From contig JAVTVX010000021.1 of assembly GCA_033439265.1 (NCBI GenBank), positions 16,395,001 through 16,459,000 on the forward strand: a stretch of DNA of 64,000 nucleotides, given 5' to 3'. The DNA comes from Dillenia suffruticosa. Its lineage: Eukaryota > Streptophyta > Magnoliopsida > Dilleniales > Dilleniaceae. Below the pieces are notes generated by a model. That model was not told the origin of the DNA. It ran no database searches and saw nothing but the letters and a program-made list of their open reading frames with translations. The position numbers and the translations under genes were made by a program. Below are positions 45,465 to 57,669 of the stretch, one piece after another (position 1 is the stretch's first letter; every line of letters begins with the position of its first letter).

Positions 45465-48400
45465 TTTCTTATAGGAAAAAGTTTATGGGACTAGAGAGAG
45501 AAATAACTACCCTCTCATTTTTCTCTCTCTCTATATGGAAGGAGAGTGTTGTTAATTGAAGAAGAGCAACACTTTAATGTGTTGGTGGAGGGGTTTAGTG
45601 GTAACAGATGGATGACATATTTAAACCCACGAGCAGGGAAGTGGAAGGGTTGTAAATAAAAAGAACAAAAAGGAAAAAGGGAGAGGAGGGGAAAATGGGT
45701 TGGTCGATTTAATTTTTCACAAGTGTTGAGTAAGGAGTTGTCATTTTGCTGGTGACGGGTCCGACTAGAAATGTCTTCTTGTTTTAGGTACTTTGGTTTT
45801 TTGCTTTCTTAGTAATGGTGTCAATTAATGATAATATTTATTAAATAAATTTATAGAATTTAGATAGTAATTTATAAATTACAAGTATTTACTTGATGAA
45901 TTATATAAACCTTTTGTCAGCATGCAGTCATGATACTCATCAACAAGGATATCAACGGTAATAAAAATCATTTGTGATTTAAAACATATAATTTGATTTG
46001 AACTTTAGTTGCTAATTTGGGAAACTAATAATGCAATTTATTACTTTCCCACTTTAGGAATTTCAAATCTTAGTTTTTTATATTTGTAAAAGAATAAAAT
46101 CACATCAAAATAATTCAAATTAGTCTGCCTAAATAGTACAAACTATAAAAGGCAATTTATAAATTTTAAACTAATATTTGAAAAAAGAGTGACGAGAGCA
46201 ACAAATGCTTGCTACCTCCTCTTGACTCTCATAAAAAAACTCTATTTCTACCAAAAAAGAAAAAAAAACATAAAAAACTCTAAATGTTATAAAATACTAG
46301 GTTTGAATTATAGTTTTTATTTTATGGGTAGACCTATTACCATTATTTTATGTTGTATTAACTCTAAGATTATTATATCAATCTGATGTCATATTTAGTA
46401 TTTTTGTTGGAAATTTGTGATTTGGAGAATAATTAAGTTGCTATTATAGTAAAAAGAGCATTTTTGTTGCGGGAATAATATAAACAAACGTTTTGTTGAA
46501 GGACGTGAAAGGGGTTTTCCCAGATTTTGTGTGTTTGAGGAGGAGGGGCCTTTTTGTGCTGTCCGTGATTGTTGACGAGCCCACGGGGAAATTGCATGTG
46601 TGTGACCCCTCGAATCTCGAATTTCCTTCCCCCCCCCCCCCGGGGCGGCCCCCTTCTCCAACTCAACAGTAGTTAATAGTTTTTTTTTTCTTTTTACCGC
46701 TCAATATTGGGTAAATCGTTACTTAATTTTCAGAGTTTTATTCTGATTAATCTAAATCGATTATTACAAAACCTTACGTGGGGGTAGGTCTTCTAACTCT
46801 GGTTTTTTCGTATCCATGGGGATCAAAACTCTGACCATAGTTAAGGGACGACGATTGTTGAACTAACTCTACCGCCGGACGTTGTACAGTAGTTAATAGT
46901 TTCAACACTTTAAGCTGTAATCCAGTCTCCTTGTTTTGGATTTGTGGAAATTTCCGGTCATCTTCGCATTCTATCCAACAATTTGAATTTAATTCCCATG
47001 TTTCATTGATTACTAACTTGTTTCGAACGAGGCAAAAAGTATGCTCAATGCCCATAATTAGGCGTCTTTGGAATAATTAAAAAAAAAAATTGAAGAAGCT
47101 TCCTAGATTATTTTTTTTTAAAAAAAAGGCCCAGAAAGGGGGCTTGTGTTGTAATGCAATTTGATTTAGACTTTCTCTATGATGATCTTTCATCTTCTTT
47201 TTGTCTTTTTTTTTTCTAAATAAAAAGAGTTAAAAAAAATAGAATTATAGCCATGAAACTATGCTAAAAATCTTTGGCTCAAGTGGCACCTCCTCCCCAG
47301 ATTCGAGTCTTAATATATAAAAGAAAAATAGTCATGAAACTATAAACAAGTCATTATGAAGAATGGACCTTGTTAATGAAGACTTGCAATGAGTGATGAT
47401 TAAAGAAAAAGTTGGAAGATTGCTCAAGTCCAAAAACCATTTCAGTCAACACCATGAGAGATTTGGGATTTTTCCAGGATTGAAATTTGAAAAAGAGGGA
47501 AGTATTGTTAAAGATTTCCTGCACATTGGGCCCCCCATCAATGGGGCGCAGGACTCCTTGCGGTGTTTAGCAAAGTGAAGTGCCTCGGTCCAGGCCCAAA
47601 TAATCCACAGCTTGGGTAAATCCGAGTGGGAGTAGCCGACTCAAGGGTTTATTTTATTTTATTTTTTTAATTGATGGATATTTAGAGTTACAATTCAAGC
47701 ATTGTTGGACTTAATTTAGAAAAGAAAAATTCTCACAACTTAATTTTTTTATTTCTAAATTTTAAATTCAAAATTTAATTAAAAAATTAATAATTTTACC
47801 TGGCAGGTAACCAAAGACTTTCAAGACCACACAAATTTCGTCCCAAGGGTTTATAGCAAAAGGCCCCGACGAGATCCATCAAGTCGAGTTCATGTTGTAA
47901 ATAAATATTTAATCTCAATTGATTTTACTTTACTAGTTAATTAAATTAAGTTGAATTTTAAATGGGTCCACTTAAATAAATAGATCCAAACTTTATACAT
48001 AAATTCATTTCATTTAGTAAATAATAAATAAGATTAGAAATTCTATACATACATACATACATATATTCATTTTGTTTAATTAGTTTGAATTATAGGGCAA
48101 ACTCGACAATACTACCCTGTTAAAGTATTAAAAAATTGCAGAATGTTCTTGTAAATCTTCCGCAATTAATTTCTATTATTTTTACTTTTATTTTTGATCG
48201 CAAAGCATAGCTTACTAACAAAGCCTTGTTGCTATATCGAAACTTATTGGTATAGGTGGAAAAAACACTTTTGTTCTTTAATCAAATCAAAATTTTGATT
48301 TTCTTAAGTACGAAAAGAATGATATTATGAGACACATACCTATAAAATAAATTTTACAGCGATCGATTTAAATTAATCAAAATAAAATTTTAGATACCAA

Positions 48401-48684
48401 ATGATAATCAAATAATGATAAAAACAAAAAATTGGTTGAGATAAATCACACGAGGAGCGGAGTATAGCCTATCCTAACGTCCAAGTTTGGATGGGCTTTC
48501 TTATCCCTTGGAATTTTTGCCTCTCTTGTCGTTTTTGATTACATGGGATTGAATTTTCGAGTAACAGAGAGGAATTGTGATCACCGTCTTTGGGATCCTC
48601 TCTCTCTCTTCACTCTCTCTCTATTTTTTTTTTTTTTTTTTTTTTTTTTTTGTACTCTCTCTCTATCTTAGCTACCTAATAGCC
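45465..48684. other. long intergenic region
   Basis: Begins with the promoter and leader of the SKU5-similar gene (a TTTAAATA motif on the - strand near 45618-45626). A GC-richer island at about 46490-46665 includes a C13 run and ggggcggccc; it resembles repeat DNA but I cannot assign it. AT-rich elsewhere. Short frames here are not convincing genes. Confidence 0.5.
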
Positions 48685-48933
48685 ATGGCTTGTCACTCCA
48701 CAAAATTACACTTCACAATCTCCAAACACACACTTTCCCGTTCTATGGACACAATCTTTGTAAACCCAACTCGCTCTCGTCTCAAACTCTCCCAAGCATC
48801 TGTCTCACACCTTCAGACAATTTCTAACTCATCGCCCCCGTCCATCACACTCACAACCAATCAACCTCACGATCTCAGCCGTCCAAAACCAACCACAACA
48901 ATAACTAAAGACTCAGGATTTAAATTAGTGTAA
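48685..48933 (+). CDS. short open frame resembling a plastid transit peptide
   Basis: An 82-codon frame begins MACHSTKLHFTISKHTLS after a CT- and T-rich leader that looks like a plant 5' UTR. It is rich in Ser, Thr, Pro and Arg and almost free of acidic residues until the end, as chloroplast targeting peptides are, and stops at 48933. No mature protein follows. It may be the surviving 5' end of a truncated nuclear gene for a plastid protein, or chance. I do not recognise the family. Confidence 0.3.
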   Translation: MACHSTKLHFTISKHTLSRSMDTIFVNPTRSRLKLSQASVSHLQTISNSSPPSITLTTNQPHDLSRPKPTTTITKDSGFKLV

Positions 48934-50860
48934 TATTTATAATTAAATTTGTATTATTTTTGAATAAATATTACACTAATATTTATATTTTGTGACATTT
49001 GATTTCAGAGAAAACTTATTATGAAAAATAAATAAATAAATTAAATTAGAGTAATTTTATAAAATATGAAAAATTAGACAGCAATATTTTTTCATTAACA
49101 CGTGAACATATGAATCTCAAAAGACAATACAGATTTACTATAGTAAAAATTTTCTTTCATAGTTACATATTCAAGAGGAAATTAAACTTTGGGGAGGCAG
49201 CAGCAGTGCAACTCAAGGGGGCAACAACCCTCGCGTCTACAATAACAGCCACCATCCACGTCCATAGTAGCCGACAGCTTTAAGGAGTTTTCTTCCTTAC
49301 TTTTAGAATAAAAAAGGAGATACATATAAGGGGAAATACAGTTACAATCGGGAAGGGATATGTTTCTTATAATTTCATTTTTCTTCCGTATCAATAAAAT
49401 CATTTAGTGAATTTTTTTTTCATATTTTGTTTTTAATTTATTTTTTTAGTTGAAAGGTATTGAATTCTTGATTTTTAATAGTTGTGAAATCTAATTGGAT
49501 ATATTAATTCAATTTATTATAGATATTTATTTAATTTCTACACTTCATGGATCATGATTTTCTAGAGTTTATTGAATAGGAGTCCATATTTAATAGTTAT
49601 AGAATAATTTACAACTAATTAAAACGATAAATCCGTAATTGTTTGTTGATTTTAATAAAGTGGTAATTGACATTCGTGTCATGAAATTGAATGATCTAAT
49701 TTAAATGAACCCGATATGTGTTTGTTAATTAGAATTTAGTCTCTCTAAATCTTAATACTATTAAGACTTTAAATGCTAAGAGCTTCTTTAGTGTTGACTC
49801 CTGATTAGGAAAATAATTAATGAATTTTTCTTAATTATCGACGAAGTAAGGAGAGTTGATCGTTGAGCGTTTGTCGATAACTATAACCAATTTATTTATG
49901 GTTATTGAGATTTTTAGATAGGTCGATGATCAATTGTATGAAATCAAGATGGAAATAATTTTTTTGATTAAAATTTATTTTCATTGATATTTTTTCTTTT
50001 AATCGATAGTATTTAATTTTCTTATTTTTGTTAATTTTATTTGTTTTGTTATTTTTAGATAATTTTTTAAATCTCTGATATTTTTATTTCTTTTAAAAAG
50101 ATAAATCTATCATTTTAATTTGACCCTATTTATTCTAAATTTGTCTTTAATGGAATAGATATTTTTATTTTTAATCGTTTAACGACGCATTTTCGGAGAC
50201 TTCGATGCGGACGAGTCAACACGAAAAGAGGACATTCAAATTGTTCTGTAGTAAAGAGGAAGTTAGTAGCATAGTTGGAGGCGATGACCATTCAAATTGA
50301 AAAAGGTCTGACAATGAATTTGGTAAGAGAGTATAGTTGGAATTTGGAAGGATACGAAACCATGGTGGGTGATGCGTGGGGCTAGGGGTACCCACAGAAA
50401 TAATGTCAGGTCCCATCAACTTCTGCAACCATGGCATCATCTGTCTCGCGTCATGTCCACCCAAGTCTCTTCCAATTTACCCACAAAACTACGAACATCT
50501 TCGCATTTCTGTCTTAGGAAATTGGCGGAATCAAAATTTTGAAGGAAAGGTAAATAGTATTTAATTTTTAGGATAAAAAAATACCTAAGCTGAACCCCAT
50601 GATAATCCTGAATTGGAACCATTTAAAAAAAAAAAAAAAGACAAATACTAATTCCCTCGTAAAATGATGAAATGCCCTCGAAACTAACAGGCTACAAGGG
50701 CAATAAGGCAATACAAATTTCCTTTCTGTCATTTTTTCTCAAAATAAAGGAAAATCTTGGATGGCTAATGCTAAGGATTGTCTCGTTCAAAGGCTTGAAT
50801 GTATGGACGGGGCATACAATTTACATAATTTTCAGGTAATACAATTTGAATTTACACAAG

Positions 50861-50904
<44 letters not shown>

Positions 50905-51450
50905 TCCTTCTCTTCTCCTTTTTTCAATTTACATGCAAATTTATTTTATAATTTTCTACCTATCAAAAATTTGAATTTACCATTTTTCTAAAATTATTTT
51001 TTATAATAATAAAGGAGAGACCAATTAACTGAGTTTACATAATAATTCACCTCAATATATTTCAAAAATTTTATTCTTGATCTAAAAATTAATTTAATAA
51101 ATTCAAATTTATTTAAATTTAAAAATTTTTAATCTTTTATAAATAAAATTGATAAAAAAATAATCTATTTAATTTCTCAAATTCGGGTATCAAACTCAGA
51201 GCATCGATGAGTTTAGGGTTTTGCCGACGCTATCTGCCTTTCGCCCTTTTTACTATACCAAGGAAAAGGAAAAGGGGAGAAAAAGGTGAGTTTATAATAT
51301 TAAGGTCCTAAGTTATTGTCCATTATCACTTTCTTGTTGGCGCGACGAATGTTTTAATGCTTAGTTACCCAGTTTAGACGGAGGCATCAACATTACGCAC
51401 ATAGCATTTCCGTTCTAGGAAAAACGTGCTCACATTCACAAATGCTACAT

Positions 51451-51484
<34 letters not shown>

Positions 51485-51602
51485 TTCACTGTACTGTCTC
51501 TTTTAAGGTAGAAGTACATAACCCCTTTCTCTTTACAACTTTTTCCCCCCCTCACAAAATAAATACTCGAAACACCCACAAAAACACCCACAGAAAATCA
51601 AA
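48934..51602. other. intergenic; AT-rich with gene-like debris
   Basis: The - strand around 50340-50560 has protein-like stretches in two frames (SANFLRQKCEDVRSFVGKLE, then ARQMMPWLQKLMGPDIISVG) separated by a frame change, suggesting a pseudogene fragment of an unidentified gene. CT tracts lie at 50862-50902 and 51453-51481; the latter is probably in the leader of the LEA_2 gene. Remaining DNA shows nothing recognisable. Confidence 0.4.
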
Positions 51603-53185
51603 ATGCATTTGAAATCAGACTCAGAAGTGACGAGCATAGAAGCTTCATCGCCACCTCGTTCTCCAAGAAGGCCATTGTACTACGTGCAAAGCCCATCCCA
51701 CAACGATGTGGAGAAAATGTCATACGGGTCAAGCCCGATGGGATCGCCGTCCCACCACTACCGCTGCTCTCCGATTCACCACTCCAGAGAGTCCTCCACT
51801 TCCCGATTCTCAGCTTCTCTCAAACAGCCGAGGAATCCTACGGGTTGGAAGAAAATACATCAGGGAGTGATTGACGACATTGAGGACGAGGAAGATGTTG
51901 AGGAGAGTGGTGGGAATGATGGCAACGTTTTGAGGTTTTATATCGTCTGTTTTGTGCTGTCGTTTGTTGTTTTGTTTTCGGTGTTTTCTTTGATTTTGTG
52001 GGGTGCTAGCAAACATTACAAGCCCGACATCATCGTTCAGGTTAGTTGTTTCTCTCTCTTCCCCACCCCCCTTTTCTCTCTACTGTGTTGCGATTTTGGT
52101 GGGGACTGGGAATAAGGTTCGAGTCAAATTGGTTGTGTTAGGGTTTATTGAAGGCGTGTCTGTCTAATGTGCTTTGCTTTTTGACGTCTTTTATTGGGCC
52201 GTTTGTAGTTTGTCTGGATTGGATCATCTGTTGAGCTTGGTCAAGATATTGGGGCCCAGCTGACATGACGGGAAATTTTAGATGTTTCTGAATTTTGTTT
52301 CTGTTGTTACAATTTCAACGAGCGGATTAAGAATATTGTCCACCCTGAAAATCAGGGTCGGAAAATCTGCATATCAGAAATGTGTCTGACAAATTAATTT
52401 TGTTTTGATTTTTTTCCTCATTCTTTCGCATTGTGTTTTGAGTATTTAAACGTTTCTCTAATTAGCAACAAGAATTAAAGAAAAATAGTGTGATTCTTGA
52501 ACAATGTGATCTTAGTTTTTATATTTTTCTTATTGGCCTTGTGTTTGGTGTTGATGTGTGGAGCGAAAAGTTCACGAAGTATCCAACTTGGCCTGGCAGA
52601 GTATTGTGGCTTCCTTTTGCTTGTCCACGTTTAAGCAAGGGGGATGGCCTAGGGCAGGCTTGCCCAAGACGGGATGGTTAAAGGCGGGGTGGTTCAAAGG
52701 GGACGGAGTTTGAGGAAAGCAAGTTAGGGGGAGTGGTAGACGCGTGAGGTCATGCGGGATGAGAGTGGAGGTCTGATCTGAGCAAGAGGAACGATGGAAA
52801 TGCAATTGTGAGAGCGCTTAGAGAGGGTTAGTTGTTCTTGTCTATGCTTTTCAAGATGGGGTTCTAGGATCCCCTTTCCATGAAATTGGGGTATATATAG
52901 GGCCCTTAGGTTAGAAAGGGGTACATGTGGCCTTAGCCCGGTCGGGTAGAGCCTGAAGCAAAGGGGAGTGGATGTCTCCGTCCAGTGTCCCACAGTGTTA
53001 GGTGAAGTACCAAAATCTTTTGGGTTGAGTTCTACTTCTTTGATTAGAGGTCTCGAGTTCGAGTTTTGGGAATAACGGAAAAAGATTTGAAAAAGTCAAT
53101 CCCTAAAATAGGTCTCACAGTATTCAAACCGAATTAATCGAATAAAATCCGAATATCGATGATAAAAAATATATAAATATATATA

Positions 53186-53245
<60 letters not shown>

Positions 53246-55252
53246 TAAGTGAACCCGGGGGGGCCCCCGGGTGGGTAGCTTAATAAATGTCATTTTCTTT
53301 CTTTTGAGACCATGTCGCTGCCTCGAGTCACTTTGGACATCGAGGCCTTCCATTTGGTGTGTTCCAGGGGTTGAGCTGTGCCATTCAAAGGTGTGCATTG
53401 CTTCTTGCTTTTTTAGATATTCCGACTCCTCGAATAACATGCGTCCCCCACCAAGCAGCACTAGACTCCCTAGATCCAGCTTTTCGAACAGGTCATGATA
53501 GGTATATTATCTTAAGTGTGGTAATTATAAGCTTCTCCACCTTGTCACGAGGGATTTGTCATCAAGTTGAACTATTCAAACGGCCTCTAATGGAGAAGTC
53601 ACGTCAAGGTGGGAGGGTGATTTAACTGATATAATTTAACTTTTTGACCCCTTGAGGCAGCACCCCGCCTAGGGTGGGTAGTAGTGTAGCAGACGGTGGT
53701 AGTGTTGTATTGTTTTGAGTTGGGTGGGAATCCAGCCGCGGCTAATTTGCCATGTGTTGCCTTCTGGGCGTGTCTTCTCATCGAGTCTTTTTTACCCATC
53801 AAACATCCAGGCTGGATTCTTGACTAATTTTTAAGAGAATTTTCCATCAAATTGTTTATGGAATACTTGTACAAGCAATTCTTTTTTCAACTACATTTTA
53901 GTTCAAGTAGCACTAATCTGCAAATTCGCGTCATTTATTTTTGACTAATTGCTATCCATATAAAGAAAACAATTTTCTAAAATCAAACAGAAAATTGCAT
54001 TATGGAAGAAAAAAGGTCTGATTTTTTTATTTAAGAAAACTTCTATGATTAGTCTGTGATGTGCTCCATAACTATAATTTTCCTTCTCTTGCCTACTTGG
54101 TACTTAGCTGAATGCTAATATCTGTTAAAATATCATGGGCAGAGCATTGTATTTGAGAAGTTCAACATACAGGCTGGGACGGATAATACGGGGGTGCCAA
54201 CAGATATGTTGTCTGTGACATCAACGGCCCGAATATATTACAAGAATACAGGAACATTTTTCGGTGTACATGTTACTTCTACCCCTCTTGATCTTTACTA
54301 TCACCAGCTCAGAGTTGCTTCCGGACAGGTAAGTTCCCCGCCCCACCCCCCCAAAATTTCCATTTACCTTTGCACATGAATTTTTAATGAAAGAATAGAA
54401 GAACATTGTAGTAGACCCTAGAACTCAAAGTCTTGAAGCAACTTACCTATTACTAATATGGTGGTGTCTCCTATCTGATCTGTGTGTCATAGTAGATTGT
54501 GAAATCTACAAAGAGGTGTGCGAGTGCTATGTGGCACAATTTCGGAGTCCAAATTCAGGGCACAAATGATTCTATTTATGATATGTATCCTATATTTTCT
54601 GAACTCTCTAAAGCAATAAGGGATCACTAGTCTTTGTTCTAGAGATCTTGCTCTCAGAAATTTTTGGTCATAAGCATTTTCAATCATCCAAGTGCAGTAA
54701 TTAAAATGCACCTGTCTTTGTACTTCCTTTTGATTATGACTTCTTAGTATATGCCCATTAAAGTGAGAGAACATCCAATTAATTGAAGTATAGGCTATGA
54801 TGTGGCCGTGTTATAAAATTTGTTCCTCCTCATCTTGCATTGGCGCAACAACTTGATTTGCCTGTGGTACATAATATAGATTTTAGTAGTTCTTGGGGAC
54901 ATAAGGGTTTTAAGATTCATTTTCATCAAGTATAATTTACTTTTGTTGACACATAAACCAGATGAACAAGTTCTATGCATCAAGGAAGGCTGAACGAAAG
55001 CTAGCGATTAATATTAGAGGCAATCAAGTTCCACTCTATGGTGGGATTTCAGTTCTTGGTGGAGCTAAAGAGCACATAGAGAAAGCTCAAGTCCCGTTGA
55101 ATCTGACATTTACGGTGCGGTCAAGGGCTTATGTTCTTGGAAAGTTGGTGAAACCAAAGTTCTACCGGAAGATTAGATGCCCTGTTCTTTTAAGAGGTGA
55201 CAGACTTGGCAAGCCCCAAAATTTAGTGAAGTCCTGCGTTTATGAGGATTGA
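51603..55252 (+). CDS. LEA_2 (NDR1/HIN1-like) single-pass membrane protein
   Basis: Member of the plant late-embryogenesis-abundant group 2 family with an N-terminal cytosolic tail, one membrane segment and an extracytosolic LEA_2 domain; relatives affect stress and cell-surface functions but the precise role is unknown. Three exons join in phase: 51603-52040, 54143-54328 and 54962-55252, giving 304 aa. The tail contains RRPLYYVQSPSHND (about residues 22-35), a signature of one subgroup, followed by Ser/His-rich sequence and an acidic stretch (DDIEDEEDVEES). The membrane helix lies at about 109-133 (FYIVCFVLSFVVLFSVFSLI). The LEA_2 domain runs from about 147 to 290 with VTSTARIYYKNTGTFFGVHV, RSRAYVLGKLVKPKFY and PVLLRG. 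It ends KSCVYED. Intron 1 is 2.1 kb and carries repeat insertions. Confidence 0.94.
53000..53170 (+). repeat. SINE-like repeat, copy 2
   Basis: B-box-like gagttcgagtttt at 53055-53067 is followed by caatccctaaaat, ctcacagtattcaaacc and gaattaatcgaataaaatcc, which parallel 21210-21265 in order and spacing. It ends in an A/T-rich tail leading into the (AT)n run. Confidence 0.5.
53187..53241. repeat. (AT)n microsatellite
   Basis: About 55 bp of alternating A and T at the tail of the SINE-like unit, as often seen after SINE 3' ends. Confidence 0.95.
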
Positions 55253-56261
55253 TCACTTTGTGGCTTCTTGGTAATGTTTTCTTAGCATTGTTGCATTTTG
55301 ATGCAGCTTCAGCACATGGTAGAAATTCTTGGTGAAATGGTACTTGCATGTGTAAGATCGACTCTGCATAACCCCTTCTTTGGAAACAAGATTTGCATAT
55401 TGGGGTACTGAATGGGGGAATTTAGGCCCTTGTAGGATGATTTTTAACCTGTTAATACTGTTGGTCTTCACCACACGATCTTTGTTTATGCATAATGGTT
55501 CACAAATCATACGTACCAAAATTACTCGCAAGCACGACATGACCATTACAACCGGGATAAGTCTACAACTAGACTATCATGGTTGATATTGTTTGATAGA
55601 AGGGGTAAATAGGTGAAATCTTGGTCTTCTAAAATTTTACATTTTTTAAGTATGTTTAATAAATAAAATTTTCCACAATAAAATTTAAGGTGGGTATCAA
55701 GGTAGGTTAAAAAGAGGAGAAAATTTTAAATTTTAAATAAAATAAAACATAAACTTGTAATTTTTTTTTTGGACAATTTTTTTCTCTCATCTCTATTTCT
55801 CTCTAAAAATAGTGTAACATGCAAAAATTATAGTTGAAAAAGTTGATCAAAGGTGAAATTTTCTTTTAATTCATCCATGGTAAGGGCATAATTTTAATAA
55901 GAGTAACTTTTATATATAAAAAGGAAGTTAAAATTTCTTTTTCCTAAATTGATGTTATCCTAAAATTTAGTTGATTAAAGATAAGTAATTTTTCACTGTC
56001 TAATGAAATAAAAGTACAGTTATTGTTGTCGTATAAAATAAATAATTATATACGTGAGTTTGTGATATAAAATATAAAATACAATAATATAGGAAAATTC
56101 ATATAATTGACTCGGAGCAACTCCTTTCACACATGCAACTGGGGCCAGAAAGTTATCATCTTTTCTCTTAAATATTGTAATATACATTCATAGGCAGACG
56201 AACATGGGATCAAATTCATCGAATCAATACTCTAGATTTGCTTGGAAACAATTTATTTATT

Positions 56262-56327
<66 letters not shown>

Positions 56328-56926
56328 TAATATTCCTTTTTAGAAACAAAGCGGGAAGATTCTTTATATGTTTTTGGAAAAAAGTTACAAAACCATTAAC
56401 AAATGGTAGTTTCCCTATATTATTCATATATCCTGGAATAATTCTCTTTTTTCACTTTTCAGATTTCTTTTGCATTTTAAAATCTAAAATTGATTTTTGT
56501 GCCCCTTTAAGGTAACTCTGTCCCATTTATTCCGAAGAAAAAACCCAAAATTAATGATTGGTGTCATCTCGCATTTTACTCTTTGAAAAGGTTTCTACTC
56601 TTCAAACGTTGTAACCATTATTTTTTTTTTATTTTTATCTTTTTTACAGTGGCACCAATTCGTTGATGCAGTTATTTTTTCAGACACCCATTTGAAAATT
56701 TGCGGTTCTCTCTCTCTCTCTGAAGCCAGAGGCCTTGTGGGTGCCCTCCGAGGGACACCAGTATAATATTATATAAATCACACGTCATTAAGTGTGAAAA
56801 TGATTGGGACGGCGAAAGTACATTCTATTTCTCCCTAATTTTGTATTTTTACTCGGTTCTCTCCACTTGGGATTGGAGTGCAGTGCTTCCGGTCAAAGAA
56901 ATCAGGGGACACGTGGCAAGATCAAG
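55253..56926. other. intergenic; (TTA)n microsatellite
   Basis: Starts with the LEA_2 3' UTR. A run of ttta then tta units spans about 56252-56328. Shortly before 56927 an acacgtggc G-box-like site occurs at 56909-56917. No gene. Confidence 0.6.
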
Positions 56927-57127
56927 ATGGGACAAAGACAAAAGGATGAAGATCAAGTGTGCGGGACATTCTCAATCGTGCTGATCATCGTGGTGTTTTT
57001 GCTTCTGTTGTGCCTTCCATGGGGAATGGGTGCAGGCACACTTCATCCTCCATCATCACTGGCACTCTTTTCGATTCCTGTCATTTTGGTTGCTGTTCTC
57101 TTTTTTCTCTCCAAAGGCTCCGACTGA
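56927..57127 (+). CDS. possible 66-aa two-helix membrane protein
   Basis: The frame reads MGQRQKDEDQVCGTF and then two strongly hydrophobic segments, at about residues 16-34 (SIVLIIVVFLLLLCLPWG) and 43-61 (LALFSIPVILVAVLFFL), joined by GAGTLHPPSS. A charged N-terminus and short SKGSD tail suit a small membrane protein. A G-box-like acacgtggc lies 10 bp upstream, and the DNA downstream looks like an AT-rich 3' UTR. A longer frame starts at 56804 but its extra residues look less protein-like. I do not recognise a named family; it may be unannotated or chance. Confidence 0.42.
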   Translation: MGQRQKDEDQVCGTFSIVLIIVVFLLLLCLPWGMGAGTLHPPSSLALFSIPVILVAVLFFLSKGSD

Positions 57128-57669
57128 AAAATTAAAAATAATGGATAAAAAGACTCGATTATTTTTGTGTTTTTCTTTGTTTGGAGATCCGAGAGGAATG
57201 AATGAATTGCTGTTTTGTTAATTTGAATATTGTAGTTATGGTTTTGTTTTTTTATTATTGGATGATCCAGTTTTTTCTTGTATTATTTCTGTTTAATGTC
57301 CCTCTTTTCAATTTCTTGGATTTAAGTTCTGAGTTTTGTGTTACGATTTGTTCATAAGGCTTTTCTTGTGAATTAGTAGTCCTAATTCCAATATTTTATG
57401 CCCATGATTTTTAGTTACGTACAAAAATTTTCTAATTTCTATCTGATAAAGAACAAACATTTTTCAATTTTTAAGGTTCATATTCTATCTACCAATGCCT
57501 AGTTAGTTGGTCCAGGATATTGGTATCTCTTGGACAAAATTATAGATTTGAGTTTTATTAAAATAAAAAATAAAAAATAAAAAATAAGGTTAGTATTCTA
57601 CTAAAATATTGTTAGCCAAAATTCCAGTGGAATTCTTCTGACAACCAGAAAACAAAATGGCATGCTATG
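57128..57669. other. short intergenic region
   Basis: AT-rich, probably the 3' UTR of the small + frame and of the transporter on the - strand. No gene. Confidence 0.55.

Larger units (their letters stand above)
52560..53810. repeat. repeat-derived DNA inside intron 1 of the LEA_2 gene
   Basis: This stretch is GC-richer than the rest of the intron and has no coding similarity. It holds a SINE-like unit (about 53000-53170), an (AT)n run (53187-53241), a G/C palindrome (53253-53271) and sequence to about 53800 that looks like transposon DNA of unknown class. Borders are estimated from composition. Confidence 0.45.

Noticed and set aside
46395..46666. Overlapping Gly/Pro-rich frames on the - strand
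   Set aside because: Created by the C13/GC-rich island; two frames overlap and neither has a recognisable domain.
53096..53461. 121-codon - strand frame containing a Tyr-Ile repeat
   Set aside because: Translation of the (AT)n microsatellite and flanking repeat DNA.
56204..56515. 103-codon frame with a Tyr run
   Set aside because: Driven by the (TTA)n microsatellite.
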